Shown here piece by piece: positions 13,701-25,700 of a stretch of DNA of 64,000 nt. A program made the position numbers and the translations under genes. How positions within the stretch are numbered: position 1 is the stretch's first letter; each line of letters begins with the position of its first letter. The stretch is from the NCBI GenBank assembly GCA_037893225.1, contig JAZGUH010000412.1:1054001-1118000 (forward strand), in the 5' to 3' direction. A model generated the notes under the pieces. That model was given only the letters and a program-made list of their open reading frames with translations, was not told the DNA's origin and did not search any database. This DNA comes from Hippasteria phrygiana (Eukaryota; Echinodermata; Asteroidea; Valvatida; Goniasteridae).

Positions 13701-16700
13701 GACACACACACAAAGTCCGAGAAGTCTGTGGAGGCGGACCGTGGTTGAACTTGAACTTGGCCGCTGTGCACGGCTAGTTCTACAATTTACGCTCCGGTGG
13801 TTGCACCCGGAGTATTGAAATATATGAGGTTTCGGCAAGAAATACTGTACAAATACTGTTGAAATGACTCTTGCAAATCAGTATTTGTGGCGTTTGGCTG
13901 TATATCAGAAGTTGGCTGCTATATTTTGCCTTTACACACTCACAGACTATACTTGAAAATGAGAGTTGCGATTACTGTCAAGCGTCTTGTTCCAACTTTT
14001 GCAATGCTATTTAAGTTGCACTGAATGGAAACAAATGTCTCTTGAATTGAATTTCCTATTGAACATAGGTTGATATTATGATGACTGGACTGCGATATAC
14101 TCGCCTGGTCAGCTTGCCATAGCATGGATCACAGACACGCACGGCTTTCTCGATGCCAAACTTGGGAATGGGCAGCTGCTTGGAGGAACATTTGCTGCAG
14201 AAGAGCTGGCCACAGTGACGGCAGTGATGCTGTGAGAGCGTAAATGATGCATTACCATAATAACACAATTTTAACTACAGTTTGGGAGTACCATATGGGA
14301 TGTGTTTGGTCACCACAGAATTATGGTATTGTTTAGCATGATCGGTGGAACTTGCTATCACGTGATCTACAAATAGCACAAAAATCAGTCAAATGCGCAA
14401 GTATCAGTGGTCGAGTTGGCGCAATCCATTGACTGTACAGGGGGACTTGCATGATCAATCAGGTGGATTATGATGCCATTTTTGTATGATCGACTATTCA
14501 CACAAGTTCTCCACTGAGCAATCAGTAGATCGCCAACTGACCCAGACAGTTGGTTCAATGGAAGAGCAAGTGGCACTCTACCAAAGTTAAGCAACGTGGA
14601 CTGAAAGCAGTACTTGGATGGGAAACCACACCACAGACCATATCGCAATTACCGCCTGGTTGAGACGTCACAATGGTCACAAGGGATTGTGGGAAGGACA
14701 CAGGAGCAATTTTTGTGCACGTTTCCTTCCCACAATCCCTTGTAACCATTGTGACGTCTCAACCAGGCGGTATTTGCGATAAGGTCTATGTATTGCTTGC
14801 ATTGGTCTGGGGCATAACAGGCCCTTAATCATCTCAAGAGGGTCACGTCCTTTGGATGGGACGTTAACCTAACAGTCCTGAATCCTCCAATTTCAATATG
14901 ATTTTTTACACCACCTAGGGAGTTGGGGTTAAGCTGGTGGTCCAGTGTGCTCTATAGGATCAGTGCACATAAAAGAACCCAGAGCAACTGTTTTAAAAGA
15001 GTAGGGGTTTGCCTCGGTGCCTCTGGTCCCCTCAGCACAAAATATGGCAAATTAAAAATCATTTTTTGGATGACATGGCTACATCTAAACATTAAAGCTG
15101 TTATTATTATTCTGCTGGGTGAAACTACACTGTGCGATTGGTAGATAGTGCAACTCTACCAACATTTGTGCAATCGAACGATCGCGCAATAGCACATTGT
15201 GATCTAACGATCGTGCAAAATCCACCCAACAGTATCAACAGTTGGAGTTAAACTCATAAATCAAAACTCAAAGTTCAAAGAAAAACCATCAGTAAACACA
15301 GATCATTGTTATAGCGACATTACAGTGTATAGTGCCATGGCCTCTTTATGATACACTAGACTCAAGATCTTAGTTATACTGCAGATTGTGGGTTCGAGTC
15401 CAGCTGGGGGTCATGGTGCTCGTGTTCTAGAGCGAGACACTTTGTCACAAATTGCTTCGCTCCACCCAGGAGTAAATGGGTACCTGTGAGGGCAGTGATG
15501 GTTATGTGTTTGATTAGCCCAGGGAGCTGACGTTTCAGGAATGATTAATAAGCCTGATGAATCGGGGTAATAATGTAGCGCCTTGAACATTGTGATCTTG
15601 GAAGATATGTGCACTTTTAATCTAAACATCATTTAACATTATTACAGTCAACAGTGTGATTTGGATTGTTGCTTCCAGGCATCACCAGCCAAATTCCTTG
15701 TCCAACTTCCTCGTCTTCAGCTTACCTTTCTTTGCATCACTCCGAATTCAGTACGGCAGGTGTGACATTTGTCACCATCCACCCATTCCGGTGCCTGCAC
15801 GGAAATACAAAATTACACAGCAAGGTGTCAAAGCTTCAGAAGGCTTAATCTTCAACCCCTACCCTACAAGTTCCTCCCAAATCTAACAGGTTTTAGAGGG
15901 ACATGCCATTGGGTTTACTGCACAGTGGTGGATTTTGGAGGATTCAGGAGAGTTCCCAACACAAATACAAGGTGTTTAACCGCTTGAGTACGTTTTTTTA
16001 CGGGAGACATCGGGGTGTCGCGGGCGGATCTGGCAGCCAAGCGAAACGGCCACGATGTGTTTGTGCAGTCAAGCGTAACACACACAATAATCCAACAATG
16101 GATTGAAACTGCACAAATAACGGCTGTAGGCGTCATCCGGCCTGGTGGCACTATTTGTTTGCGTCCTCAGACGTCTTCCGTATTTTTGTTAAGGTCACAC
16201 ACGTTTTACTTTTGTTACTTTTAATGTTTTTCAGCTTAGTACGACTTATTCTTTTGTGATAACCCAATAAAAGTATACGTTTTTGGAAAGTTCTTGTTCT
16301 CCTCTTGTTCTCCTATTTGGTGCCAAAATAATCAAAATATGTGGGGGTTGAAAGAAGGTCATGACCTACAGAGCATGAATCCAGGAATTTTTTCAAAATT
16401 ATTGATGTCTTGGCTCTTGAAGCATGTAACAAAATCCAGAACACGGCTGGAATCACCCTAAAGGGCACAATGAACATTTACGCATAAAAGCAATCAATTT
16501 CATGGGGGCTCCATCACTTCAAGAAAACACATCAAAATCCCATAAAAAAAAGAAGTGTCTTGGAAATTGTGGAAATCTCTAAGTTTTACGGATATATCAA
16601 CATGCGAAAATGACTGCAATGCTATTTATTTACATTGCAGTGGTCTCAAAGATGATCAGGGCGCCCTCTATTGACGTATTTTATAAAGGGATTTGTTATC

Positions 16701-19700
16701 TATGCAGGTTCTCTAATGCATATATTCATATCGTACAAATTTGTACGATCGACGGTTAAAGGGTTTTAACCCCTTGGGCACAGTATTTTACGGGAGACGT
16801 CGGTGGTGTTGCAGCGGTTCTGGCAGCCAAATCGCACCGCTACAATGTGTTTGTGCAGTCAAGCATGACATAAACAATAATCCAACAATGGATTGAAACT
16901 GCACAAACGGCAGCCAATGGCGTCATCTGGCCTGGTGGCACTTTTTTTGTTTACGCCTTATGGCGTCATCTGTACGCAAGGGGTTAAAAGGATATCAAAA
17001 TAACAAAATATATCAACTGCTCTCATAGGACCGAGTATGCTACAACTTGAAGCCTACATCTGATTTGACTAAAAGGCAAAAAACTTCATCTCTTCAAAGA
17101 ATTTTATCTTGTGAATTAGGCTGAGTGAAAGCACTACAGCACATCAGCAACCTTAATGTCCTTACACAGGGTATCTGCTCGTTTCAGAAAGTCAAATTTA
17201 AGACATTTTAAGACCTTCTTAATGCTACCCTGAACAAAATTTAAGACCAAATATAAGCACATAAAGCAGGGAAACCAGTTGTAACTAAGGAAGTTCCTTG
17301 AGCTATATTGATTGTAACCCCCAAAAAAAATTACACCAGACAACTCTTTCAGTTTACGAACATGTCAAAAGTGTTTATTTAAAGGAAACATGATTTAGGA
17401 TTTATATTGCATTATTCCTGCTTAAAACAAAGTATTATCTTGACAATGATATTTTGTGTCCAGAGACAATTATTTCCCAGATTAAATATGAGAACAAAAT
17501 TCTTGATAATGTTTGTCCAAGCTACTCCGCCCCCTGAGTGGGACTCTCATTAACATAAGTGTGTGACGTAGATCGAGGCACATTACAGATTCTGCTCGAG
17601 CCGGCCCCATTCATCACGCGTATGCATCGAGTGTACATTATTCGTCTAAAACCTAAGCAAAATATAGTGTTTTTCGGCCATGCCGACAAGGTGTGTGGCT
17701 GCTGGGTGCAGCAAAACAACGAAGGCTGGAGTAAGCCTTCATTTATTTTCAACTGATGCGAAATATCGGAGAATTTGGACGGCGAAAGGGAAGGTGACAA
17801 GAGCGTTATGTAGCGACTACTTTGAGCCGTCATGTTTCGATACTGGTATTTTCAAATCATGGGATAAACATTAAAAATATGCTCCAGTCCACTGCCATCC
17901 CAACAAAGTTCCCAGATGTGAGTAAGGTACAGGCGAAAGCAGTTAAACGGCCCATTCCCTGAGGAGCCTTCGCTAAAAGGGAGAAAATCAGGGTAAGTTC
18001 GATGTTAGTTGTTGCAACTTACGAAATTGCACGTGTAGACCTAGTGTACGTGTGTATACGATGTACATGCGTCATTTACCACCGGGTCCAGTCGATCCAT
18101 GAATTTCGGTGCTTCGGTCTACGCCACGAACAGCGCCCTCAATTTGAGTTTCAACAAATTCCAAAAAGGGGGGGTCAATTTTTGGGCGGCAAATAATCAC
18201 ACTAAAACTTCATTTGAACCAGTTTGGCTTTTAATTCACATTTAATACATATAAATGAATTTATTCATGAAATAAAATGTGATCCGGCCAGTTTGAGAAG
18301 CATGTTTCCTTTAAGAGTGATGAAAACAAATACCCCCAAATCATTCCTTCTTTCATATTTGCACTTTGTTTCTTTTTTCCCCGAAGTAAACCAGTTCAGT
18401 TCCTAGACCACAGATGTTCACCTGGTATTCTCCTTCCATTTCTTGGAAAAACTATTTTTAAAAATAAATGCATAAACAAATAAATAAACAAATAAATAAA
18501 CAAATAAATATACAAATAAATATACAAATAAATAAAAAATTAAAATATATAAAAACAATATTCCTGCTTCCCTATTTTAACGGCCCAACCATAAAGTTAT
18601 TATCAACAACTTCATAAAAAAGTTTCACAAAAACACTTTTTTCAACAACCTTCAACAACCTTGTTCGTTTGCCTTCTTCATTCGCTATTTTCAGAAAAGA
18701 AATTATATCATCCGCTTCGCTGTGCCAGTGTCAAGCGCCCATGCTAGTCTGGTTCCCACCGCGCGAGAAGGGCTACGATTAGGGCTGTGCGTTCACGGGT
18801 AATTTTGGATCCGGGTACCCGAACGCCACACTGCTTCGGTTCTCGGGTACCCGAAAGTGGACCGTTCAACAAAAGAAAACAAAAAACAAAAACCACTGTC
18901 TAATCATAGAGCAAGGTTTGTAATGTCCTTGTGTGCACCGTGCGGCCGCTAAAAGGCCCCCGCAAAAATAGTTTTGCTTCCGGTTACCCGATCTACCCTA
19001 ATTTTACGGCCGCGACCCTAAATTTTTTATTGGCAAGTAAAAAAAAACCATTAAAAAATCAATAAAAAATAATCCTGTTGTATTTTCCGTCTTCACAAAA
19101 CGCCTCTCAACAACATATTTCCGTCAAAAACGCTTGTAATTTGTTTGCCTACTTACATTCGCTTTTTTTTGTGAAGAAACCTCCGTTGTTTTTACAAGTT
19201 CCCTTCGCGATTACAAGTTCCTTTCGGTGCGTGATTTCCTATCACCGTGATGAAAACACGTGTGTCATGCTCAATGCAGCAATGCTGTACTGGTTCCCGC
19301 CGCGCCGCCCACTAAGTGCCAAAGAAGGCATGATGGAAATGCGGCAACCAGTCTATGCATGCACTGCAGTTAGATCTGACCATCTGACATCGTAAACATG
19401 CCAAATAAACATCGATGGATAAATAAGATCTCTGCAAGTTAAATTAATTCACAGAACTTGATCTCTCTTGTCTGTAAGTATTTTCCGTGTTCATGAATTT
19501 ATTTTGAGGTTGTACCGCTAATACGGTACTTGAAGTGATTAGCGCAGCGTGTTTCCCCGACATTTCCTGCCGCAACATGAGGTTCGTCGCCTGGCCGCCT
19601 GCATCTCGCACGCTTACCGCATGACAAACGGACAGTGTTGGCCAGTTTCCCGTCTTTGCTGGCGTTGTATGTGCCTAGTGTGGTGTGTATATGCACGACC

Positions 19701-22700
19701 TAAATTCTCATTATTTTTAAGAATTATCGACCGTAAATATTTTTGACATTAATTAAGGCAAGTTTTTATCACTTTTTGTGGCCATTCTTTTTTATAGCTT
19801 TCGTAGCTTTCGTTTTGGCCTAAAAAAGATTTACTTTCTGCACGTGCGTACAGCAAGCCGGCCGTAGATCTGACTTGATTCCACGTCAATTGACTTACGA
19901 GAAAATTGAAATTAAATGCAGTATAAAAGTAGACGTTTCAATAAATGCCTGAAATTTGACATCGATGTCGCAATCGTTCCAGGCTTGGTATAATCCTGCA
20001 GTGTTCATATGACTAGGCCTACTTACGAGTTACGATGTCGGTATTTCGAAGGAGCCCCGACAGAGCCGCACGTGCACTGCACACAGGGAGCGAGTGCCGT
20101 GTGCTGATTGGACGGCACGTGTGCGAGGTGGACTCACTGAACTGCGTGATTGGTCTACTATGGCTCTTCATATGGACTTATTGGTTGTTCGGCGCCGGCC
20201 AGATATCACAACGTTCGTAATAGCCTGTGATTGGGCGACTGCACGGAACGTGCCACTATCTTCTTGGTAAAAAAGAGGTAAAGCCTTGTCCAAAGCGATT
20301 TTATACTGGGGCGGTTCTTCTGTCGCAGGGACGGCGCTTTCAAAAGTATCCAGCACAAGAACAAAAATGGGGGTCATGTAGTGTAACCGCCTTATTAAGG
20401 CAAAGTTACGATCTTGGCTTTGTGTTTATTATTGATTTCAATAATTTCAGGGACACCAGGACCTTTGAAGTTGAACATTAATTATGTTAAATTTGACCTA
20501 TTATATAAGACATTCTCCATTGAAGACGTTTTCACAGCTGCAGTCATTACCTGTCGTCCAGTCTCTATAAAAATATCGTTTAGAAGGTTCAGATATTTAA
20601 AAAGACCCCGAGTACGGCAGTTTACAGGAGGCGCCGGGGTGTCGTGCCGGCCTTTGCAGCCAAGCGAAACGGCCACAATGTGCTTGTGAAGTCAAGCGAA
20701 ACATACACAATAATCCAACAATGGATTGAAATTGCACAAATAGCGGCAAATGGCGTCATCCGGCCTGGTGGTTTTTTGGGCCATTTTGGCGTCTTCCGTA
20801 CGCAAGGGGTTAAATATTAAATCATCCACAGAGTACGAGTTAACCTGGGTACGAGTTACATGTAACCTGGGTACGAGTTAACCTGGGTACGAGTTAACCT
20901 GGGTACGAGTTAACCTGGGTACGAGTTAACCTGGGTACGAGTTAACCTGGGTACGAGTTGACTCGGGTACGAGTTGACAGGGCACATGTAGTCGGACACC
21001 AAAATAATTACACACCATAAAACAAATTACTCCAAGCAAAGCCTCCTCCAAGCAAAGCCTTTTATTGTTTTTGTTTTAACGTATACCCGTAGGCCTATTA
21101 TAAATACGGAGAGCACTTCCCACTCCCGCTGCCCCAGTGTCTGAGCAACGTTCACTCTCTCAAGATCAATATTACTCCCGCCCGCTCTTTGATCATACCG
21201 GGGAGCTATTTGGACGCAGCGTAAACCGCAGTTCACATTCCATTGACAGACTATACTAAGCAACAAGATAGCTATAGATAAGATACAAACAGCGTTGGCC
21301 TACCACATTATTGATACTTTCCATTCACTGCATTTTTGTTGACGCATTGTTTTCGGGTCTTTCGAGTCGGAACAGAGTTTGAAATGGATCGAATTCTCTG
21401 TATTTATTTATTTATTTTTGGTATGAAACCTTACATTGAATTTTTCACCGTAAGTTTCGGGTACCCGAACCGGAAAAATGGAACCGGATATTGACGCCGG
21501 CATTCGGGTATCCGGGTACCCGGATACCCGGAACAGGCCTAGCTACGATGTCAGTTTGGTTCCCGCCGCATCGTAAAAATGCCAAACAAACATCGGTGGG
21601 GAAAGAACATTTTCTGCTATTTAATTCACAGAACTTGACCTCCCTTTTCTGGTTGGGTGTGTGTATTTTCCTTTTTAGAGTTTGTACCACACGGCCGCAC
21701 AGTCATTGAGGAAGGAAAAGAGACATTAATTTCTGCACCAGCACACGTTGCCCGCTTGCGCTATACTAGGCCTACAATGCAGTCACGCACGCTGATATTG
21801 TGCGATATATGGACAGTGCTATGCATGTTGGGCATTTAAATTCTCTATTCTTTTCCGACTCATCGACCTTGCATATTTTTTACAAGAAAAAGCCGATCCT
21901 CGATCTGCTTGTCTGCCATGACGGACCGACCGCAACGCAAAATTTGGAAACCTTGTTCCCGGTGCCGCTATGCTAAACGAAGTGCGAACGTACGTACATG
22001 GCCGGGCGGGCTGGGCCAGTGCCCCAGCAGCCCGCACTGTACGGCCACAGAACTCGTGCAGCGCACTGTACATACACGGCAAGGCTTTCCGCGTTACAGT
22101 GCGTTATAGCATTTTGATCACATACTCATCGGAAATGTAGTCCTTTTTGTCAAGATTTTGCATGGTCAGGTGAAATATTGCCGTGTGTAATAATGTACAA
22201 TTCGTGAATGCGTGATATTTTCTTTTATTAATTGTGGGTATCGAGGGCTGAAAAATGTGATTTTCGGTGTAATTCACTCACGTCACGTACGTACGTCGGG
22301 GACAAAAAAGGAATTTATCGTCTTTTTCTTCCCACAAGTGCCAGCGAAAATCATCACTTACGCTATCTTTGTCATCCTCTAGATCATCATTGTAATTTTG
22401 AAAGCATTGCATTTGGTACAACTAAATCTGAAACCTCCGAAAACTTGATCACGCAACTTGTGGCTTTTACTGCAGGTATTTCAGACGTCAGGGGTTAATG
22501 CTTAAACTTATTTCCAGTTGTAAACTACTCCAATATGAGCCTACTTACAATGTGCTTACCATACAATCTACATGCTGACGACTGGTAGCACACGTGGACT
22601 GTACACATGGATTTCGGATCCCGAGGATTGATCAACGCTCGGTATTTCTGCCACGTGCGATCAGTTTTACGGGAAAATTCACAACGCGCTTGCCAAATTT

Positions 22701-25700
22701 TCATTTACGGGCTGTGTGATCGTTATTTACGAGCTGATGGACAGGAAAATTCATTACTCGCTTCGTCCATTTTTGTAAGACCTTCGAGAACTCAATTTAA
22801 TACTTTTTAAGACTTGTTAATGACCCGCGGACACCCTGTTACATATAGTGCCAGATAAAAACAGGATTTATCTTTTTTGCACACCACAATGGTTCAAAAC
22901 GTACCTTTTCTGCTATAAACATCGCATCACTCTCTATCAATGGAGGGAAGCTATTTCCTGTTAGGGAAAAAGTGGAAAGCCAAGCATCAGCTAGTGCAGG
23001 TTCAGTAAAACACCATAGGGTTGAGGATTTGGGGGTACAGGAATTGGAGAAAGAGGTTTAGCTTGGGTATGCCATTTAAAAAATTAAAAAATGCGCTCAA
23101 ATGCGCAAATATCAGTCGCCCTATAGGGCAGAGTTGGTGCCATCCACTGACTGTACAGGGACTAGCAAATAGAATGCACATGTGCTACAAAACAGATTTA
23201 CCCAAACGACTACCGATAAACCTCGCAAAAAGTCTTTATGCACAAAACCATTGGCTTTGATGGTTTTGTGCACAATGGAAGAACCAATCAGAACAAGGGT
23301 AACAGGGTGAACCCAGCCGGTTAACCAATGAAAACACGGATGCTTGCAATTAGTATACAGTGGGTGGGACTATCGTCCGCTATTTCCACCCCATGGGCAT
23401 TTTAAGTACGAAGTGTCCTCAGCCTGTCAAAATCCAACACTGTGCAGTATAGCTATGGCACATTCTTTGGACTTGGACAAATTGGGGCATCATACGTGTA
23501 GCTCCATGTAAAGTAATGGTGCCAAGGCGCTAGAGTCCTGAACCCATCAAAATTCAACACAACCTGCTGTTGGAGTTTGTAAGGCTTGGGGTAGTTAGGG
23601 TTAACGGTAGTGTACATGATTGGTCATTGTTGCAATTTTCAGAAAGGGGCGGATTTGGGGGTTAGTATTTTATAGGAAATATCGTTTCACTGACCTGTTC
23701 GTTTTTAACCATCGGGCGGATGATAGCCTTTAGTCAAGGCGCACGTGGCTACCTGGACGCGTGACGTGCCCCGAATGCCAGCATGCCTGGGGCGCGCCAC
23801 GCGTGCCTTTACTAAAGGCTACAGGGCAGTTTTCCAACGATTTCCAGCTGGAAATCGTTGGAAAACGATATAAATTTCCACTTTTCTTGACAACGACAGC
23901 ACACCTGGTGCCATCATTTGGGATGATTGAGACTACTATTATTAACTTACAGTCTAGTATGGTATTTCGTAATAATTTTGAAAGATTACCAATCGTGTAC
24001 ACTACCTTTAATGTAAGGTTTTATCGAGATGGTTCAGATAATGAGGTGGAAATGGTCAGGGTGATTGTAAATCATTCCCATGTCATTGATGTTGGAGTTT
24101 GGAGTCCTACCTTCTCCTTTCATCTGGTTGAAGGTGTCAACCACAACCTTGAGGCTTGACTCATTGCGGAAGGCATGAGCCCAAGCCTGGATCAACTCCA
24201 GAGCCTTGGTCTTCACCCCATCGTTGCTAGTCTGCCAAGCAAAACACAGAGTATGTAAAACTCCAAGTTTAGGCGAAAGTTGTATTGGAATGAAACTTGG
24301 GAGACAGGTGAGAATGACTTTTCAGATGCTCTTTGTGTCAAAACAAATAAATGTCTTTGTTTTTGAGGCTGGTAATAAAGAAATTTTAAAACGGCATCAA
24401 AGATAACTAGGACTCTATGTCTCTTCGCTGAACAGAACATAGGGCTTTTCCGCATTATTTTTTTATGATGTCACTGCGATTTTTGCTTGCTTGTGACAAG
24501 TCTGCCTACCCACCAGGCTTCATGACAATTGGACTTACCAATTTACATGTCTTACGAGATATTATGCCTTTGATGACGTCATTATGATGGTGCACATATT
24601 TTGCATTTTTTGTTACATATGTAGGACCTAACAAACCTATTACAAAAAGAATTTCGATATTAGCATGTTCTGTTGATCAATTATGGCTTAAAGAAAATGT
24701 TAAAGTTCAAAAACTTTAAAATTACTATAATTTCGTATGATGATGTCATCGTGACGTCACCTCAATTTTCATCAACAACAAATGCTTGCCTACCAACATA
24801 CTACGTTTGAGCATAATCGGACCTACGGTTCTCTAGATACGGGCCATTGAAAAATGCACATTTAAGATGACATCACGTGACACGTGATGACGTCATCACC
24901 CCGTCACTCTTCGGCATACAATTTCAGCTTAGGGTCTATGTTTGTGTTAAGTCTGATTAAGATCTGATGTTGTTTAGTGACCAAAGTGCCACTTACAAAA
25001 TTCGAGTACAAAGTCTATGGGATTTGGAATAGAACAAAAAAATTCATAGAAAATCAGCCGATGACGTCATCATGACGTCACCTCGGGTTTTACATGCTAG
25101 TAGCACTATCTACCTGCCCACCAATTTTTATGACGATCGGACCTACCCTTATATGTGTTTCAAAAAAGCATATTTTTGATGACGTCATGATGACATCACA
25201 CATTTTTCACATTTATGTGAAAGAATATAGGAGCTAACAAAGCTATTACAAAAAGAATTTTGAATTTAGCATGTTCTGTTGGTGAGATATGGCTTGAAGA
25301 AACTTTGAAGTTCAAAAACTTAAATATTACTATAAAATCGTATAATGACGTCATCATGACGTCACCTCAATTTTCATCTATAACACGAGCTAGCCTACCA
25401 ACATGCCAGGTTTGAAGGAAATCGGACCTACCGTTCTCTAGATATGGGCCCTTGAAAAACGCACCTTTAAGATGACGTCACGTGACACGTGATGACGTCA
25501 TCATGACGTCACTCTTCGGCATACAATTTCAGCCTATGGTCTATGTTTGAGGTAAGTTTGGTTAAGATCTTAGGTTTTTTAAGACCTAAAGTGCCGCGGA
25601 CAAAATTCGTGTACAAAGTCTATGGGCTTTTGGTCAGAACTAAAAGAAGAAGAAGAAAAAGAACTAGGACTCTATGTCTCTTCGCTGAACAGAACATAGG

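Larger units (their letters stand above)
18780..21541. mobile_element. 2.76-kb hAT-type element nested in the THAP element
   Basis: Starts TAGGGCTGTGCGTTCACGGG and ends CGGAACAGGCCTA. The 8-bp duplication GCTACGAT is at 18772-18779 and 21542-21549. Ends carry GGGTACCCG palindromes like the smaller hAT copies. No intact transposase is visible. It hosts a family A TTAA element and a 16-bp minisatellite. Sequence at 19260-19500 repeats sequence that flanks the insertion at 21550-21690. Confidence 0.75.
17167..22838. mobile_element. 5.7-kb THAP-domain transposon relic
   Basis: Left end CAGGGTATCTGCTCG and right end inverse CAGGGTGTCCGCGGG, each followed inward by a TTTAAGAC-type stretch. TTACA flanks both sides (17162-17166, 22839-22843), a 5-bp duplication. 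It contains the THAP exon at 17680-17994 and a nested 2.76-kb hAT element. Most of a transposase is missing or unrecognised. P-like or other THAP-carrying superfamily is possible. Confidence 0.65.

Noticed and set aside
20831..20975. CRISPR-like array
   Set aside because: Direct tandem repeat with no spacers in a eukaryotic intron; it is a minisatellite.
22232..22498. 88-aa ORF near the right end of the THAP element as a possible transposase part
   Set aside because: No recognised motif; cannot be tied to the THAP exon in frame or by splice sites.
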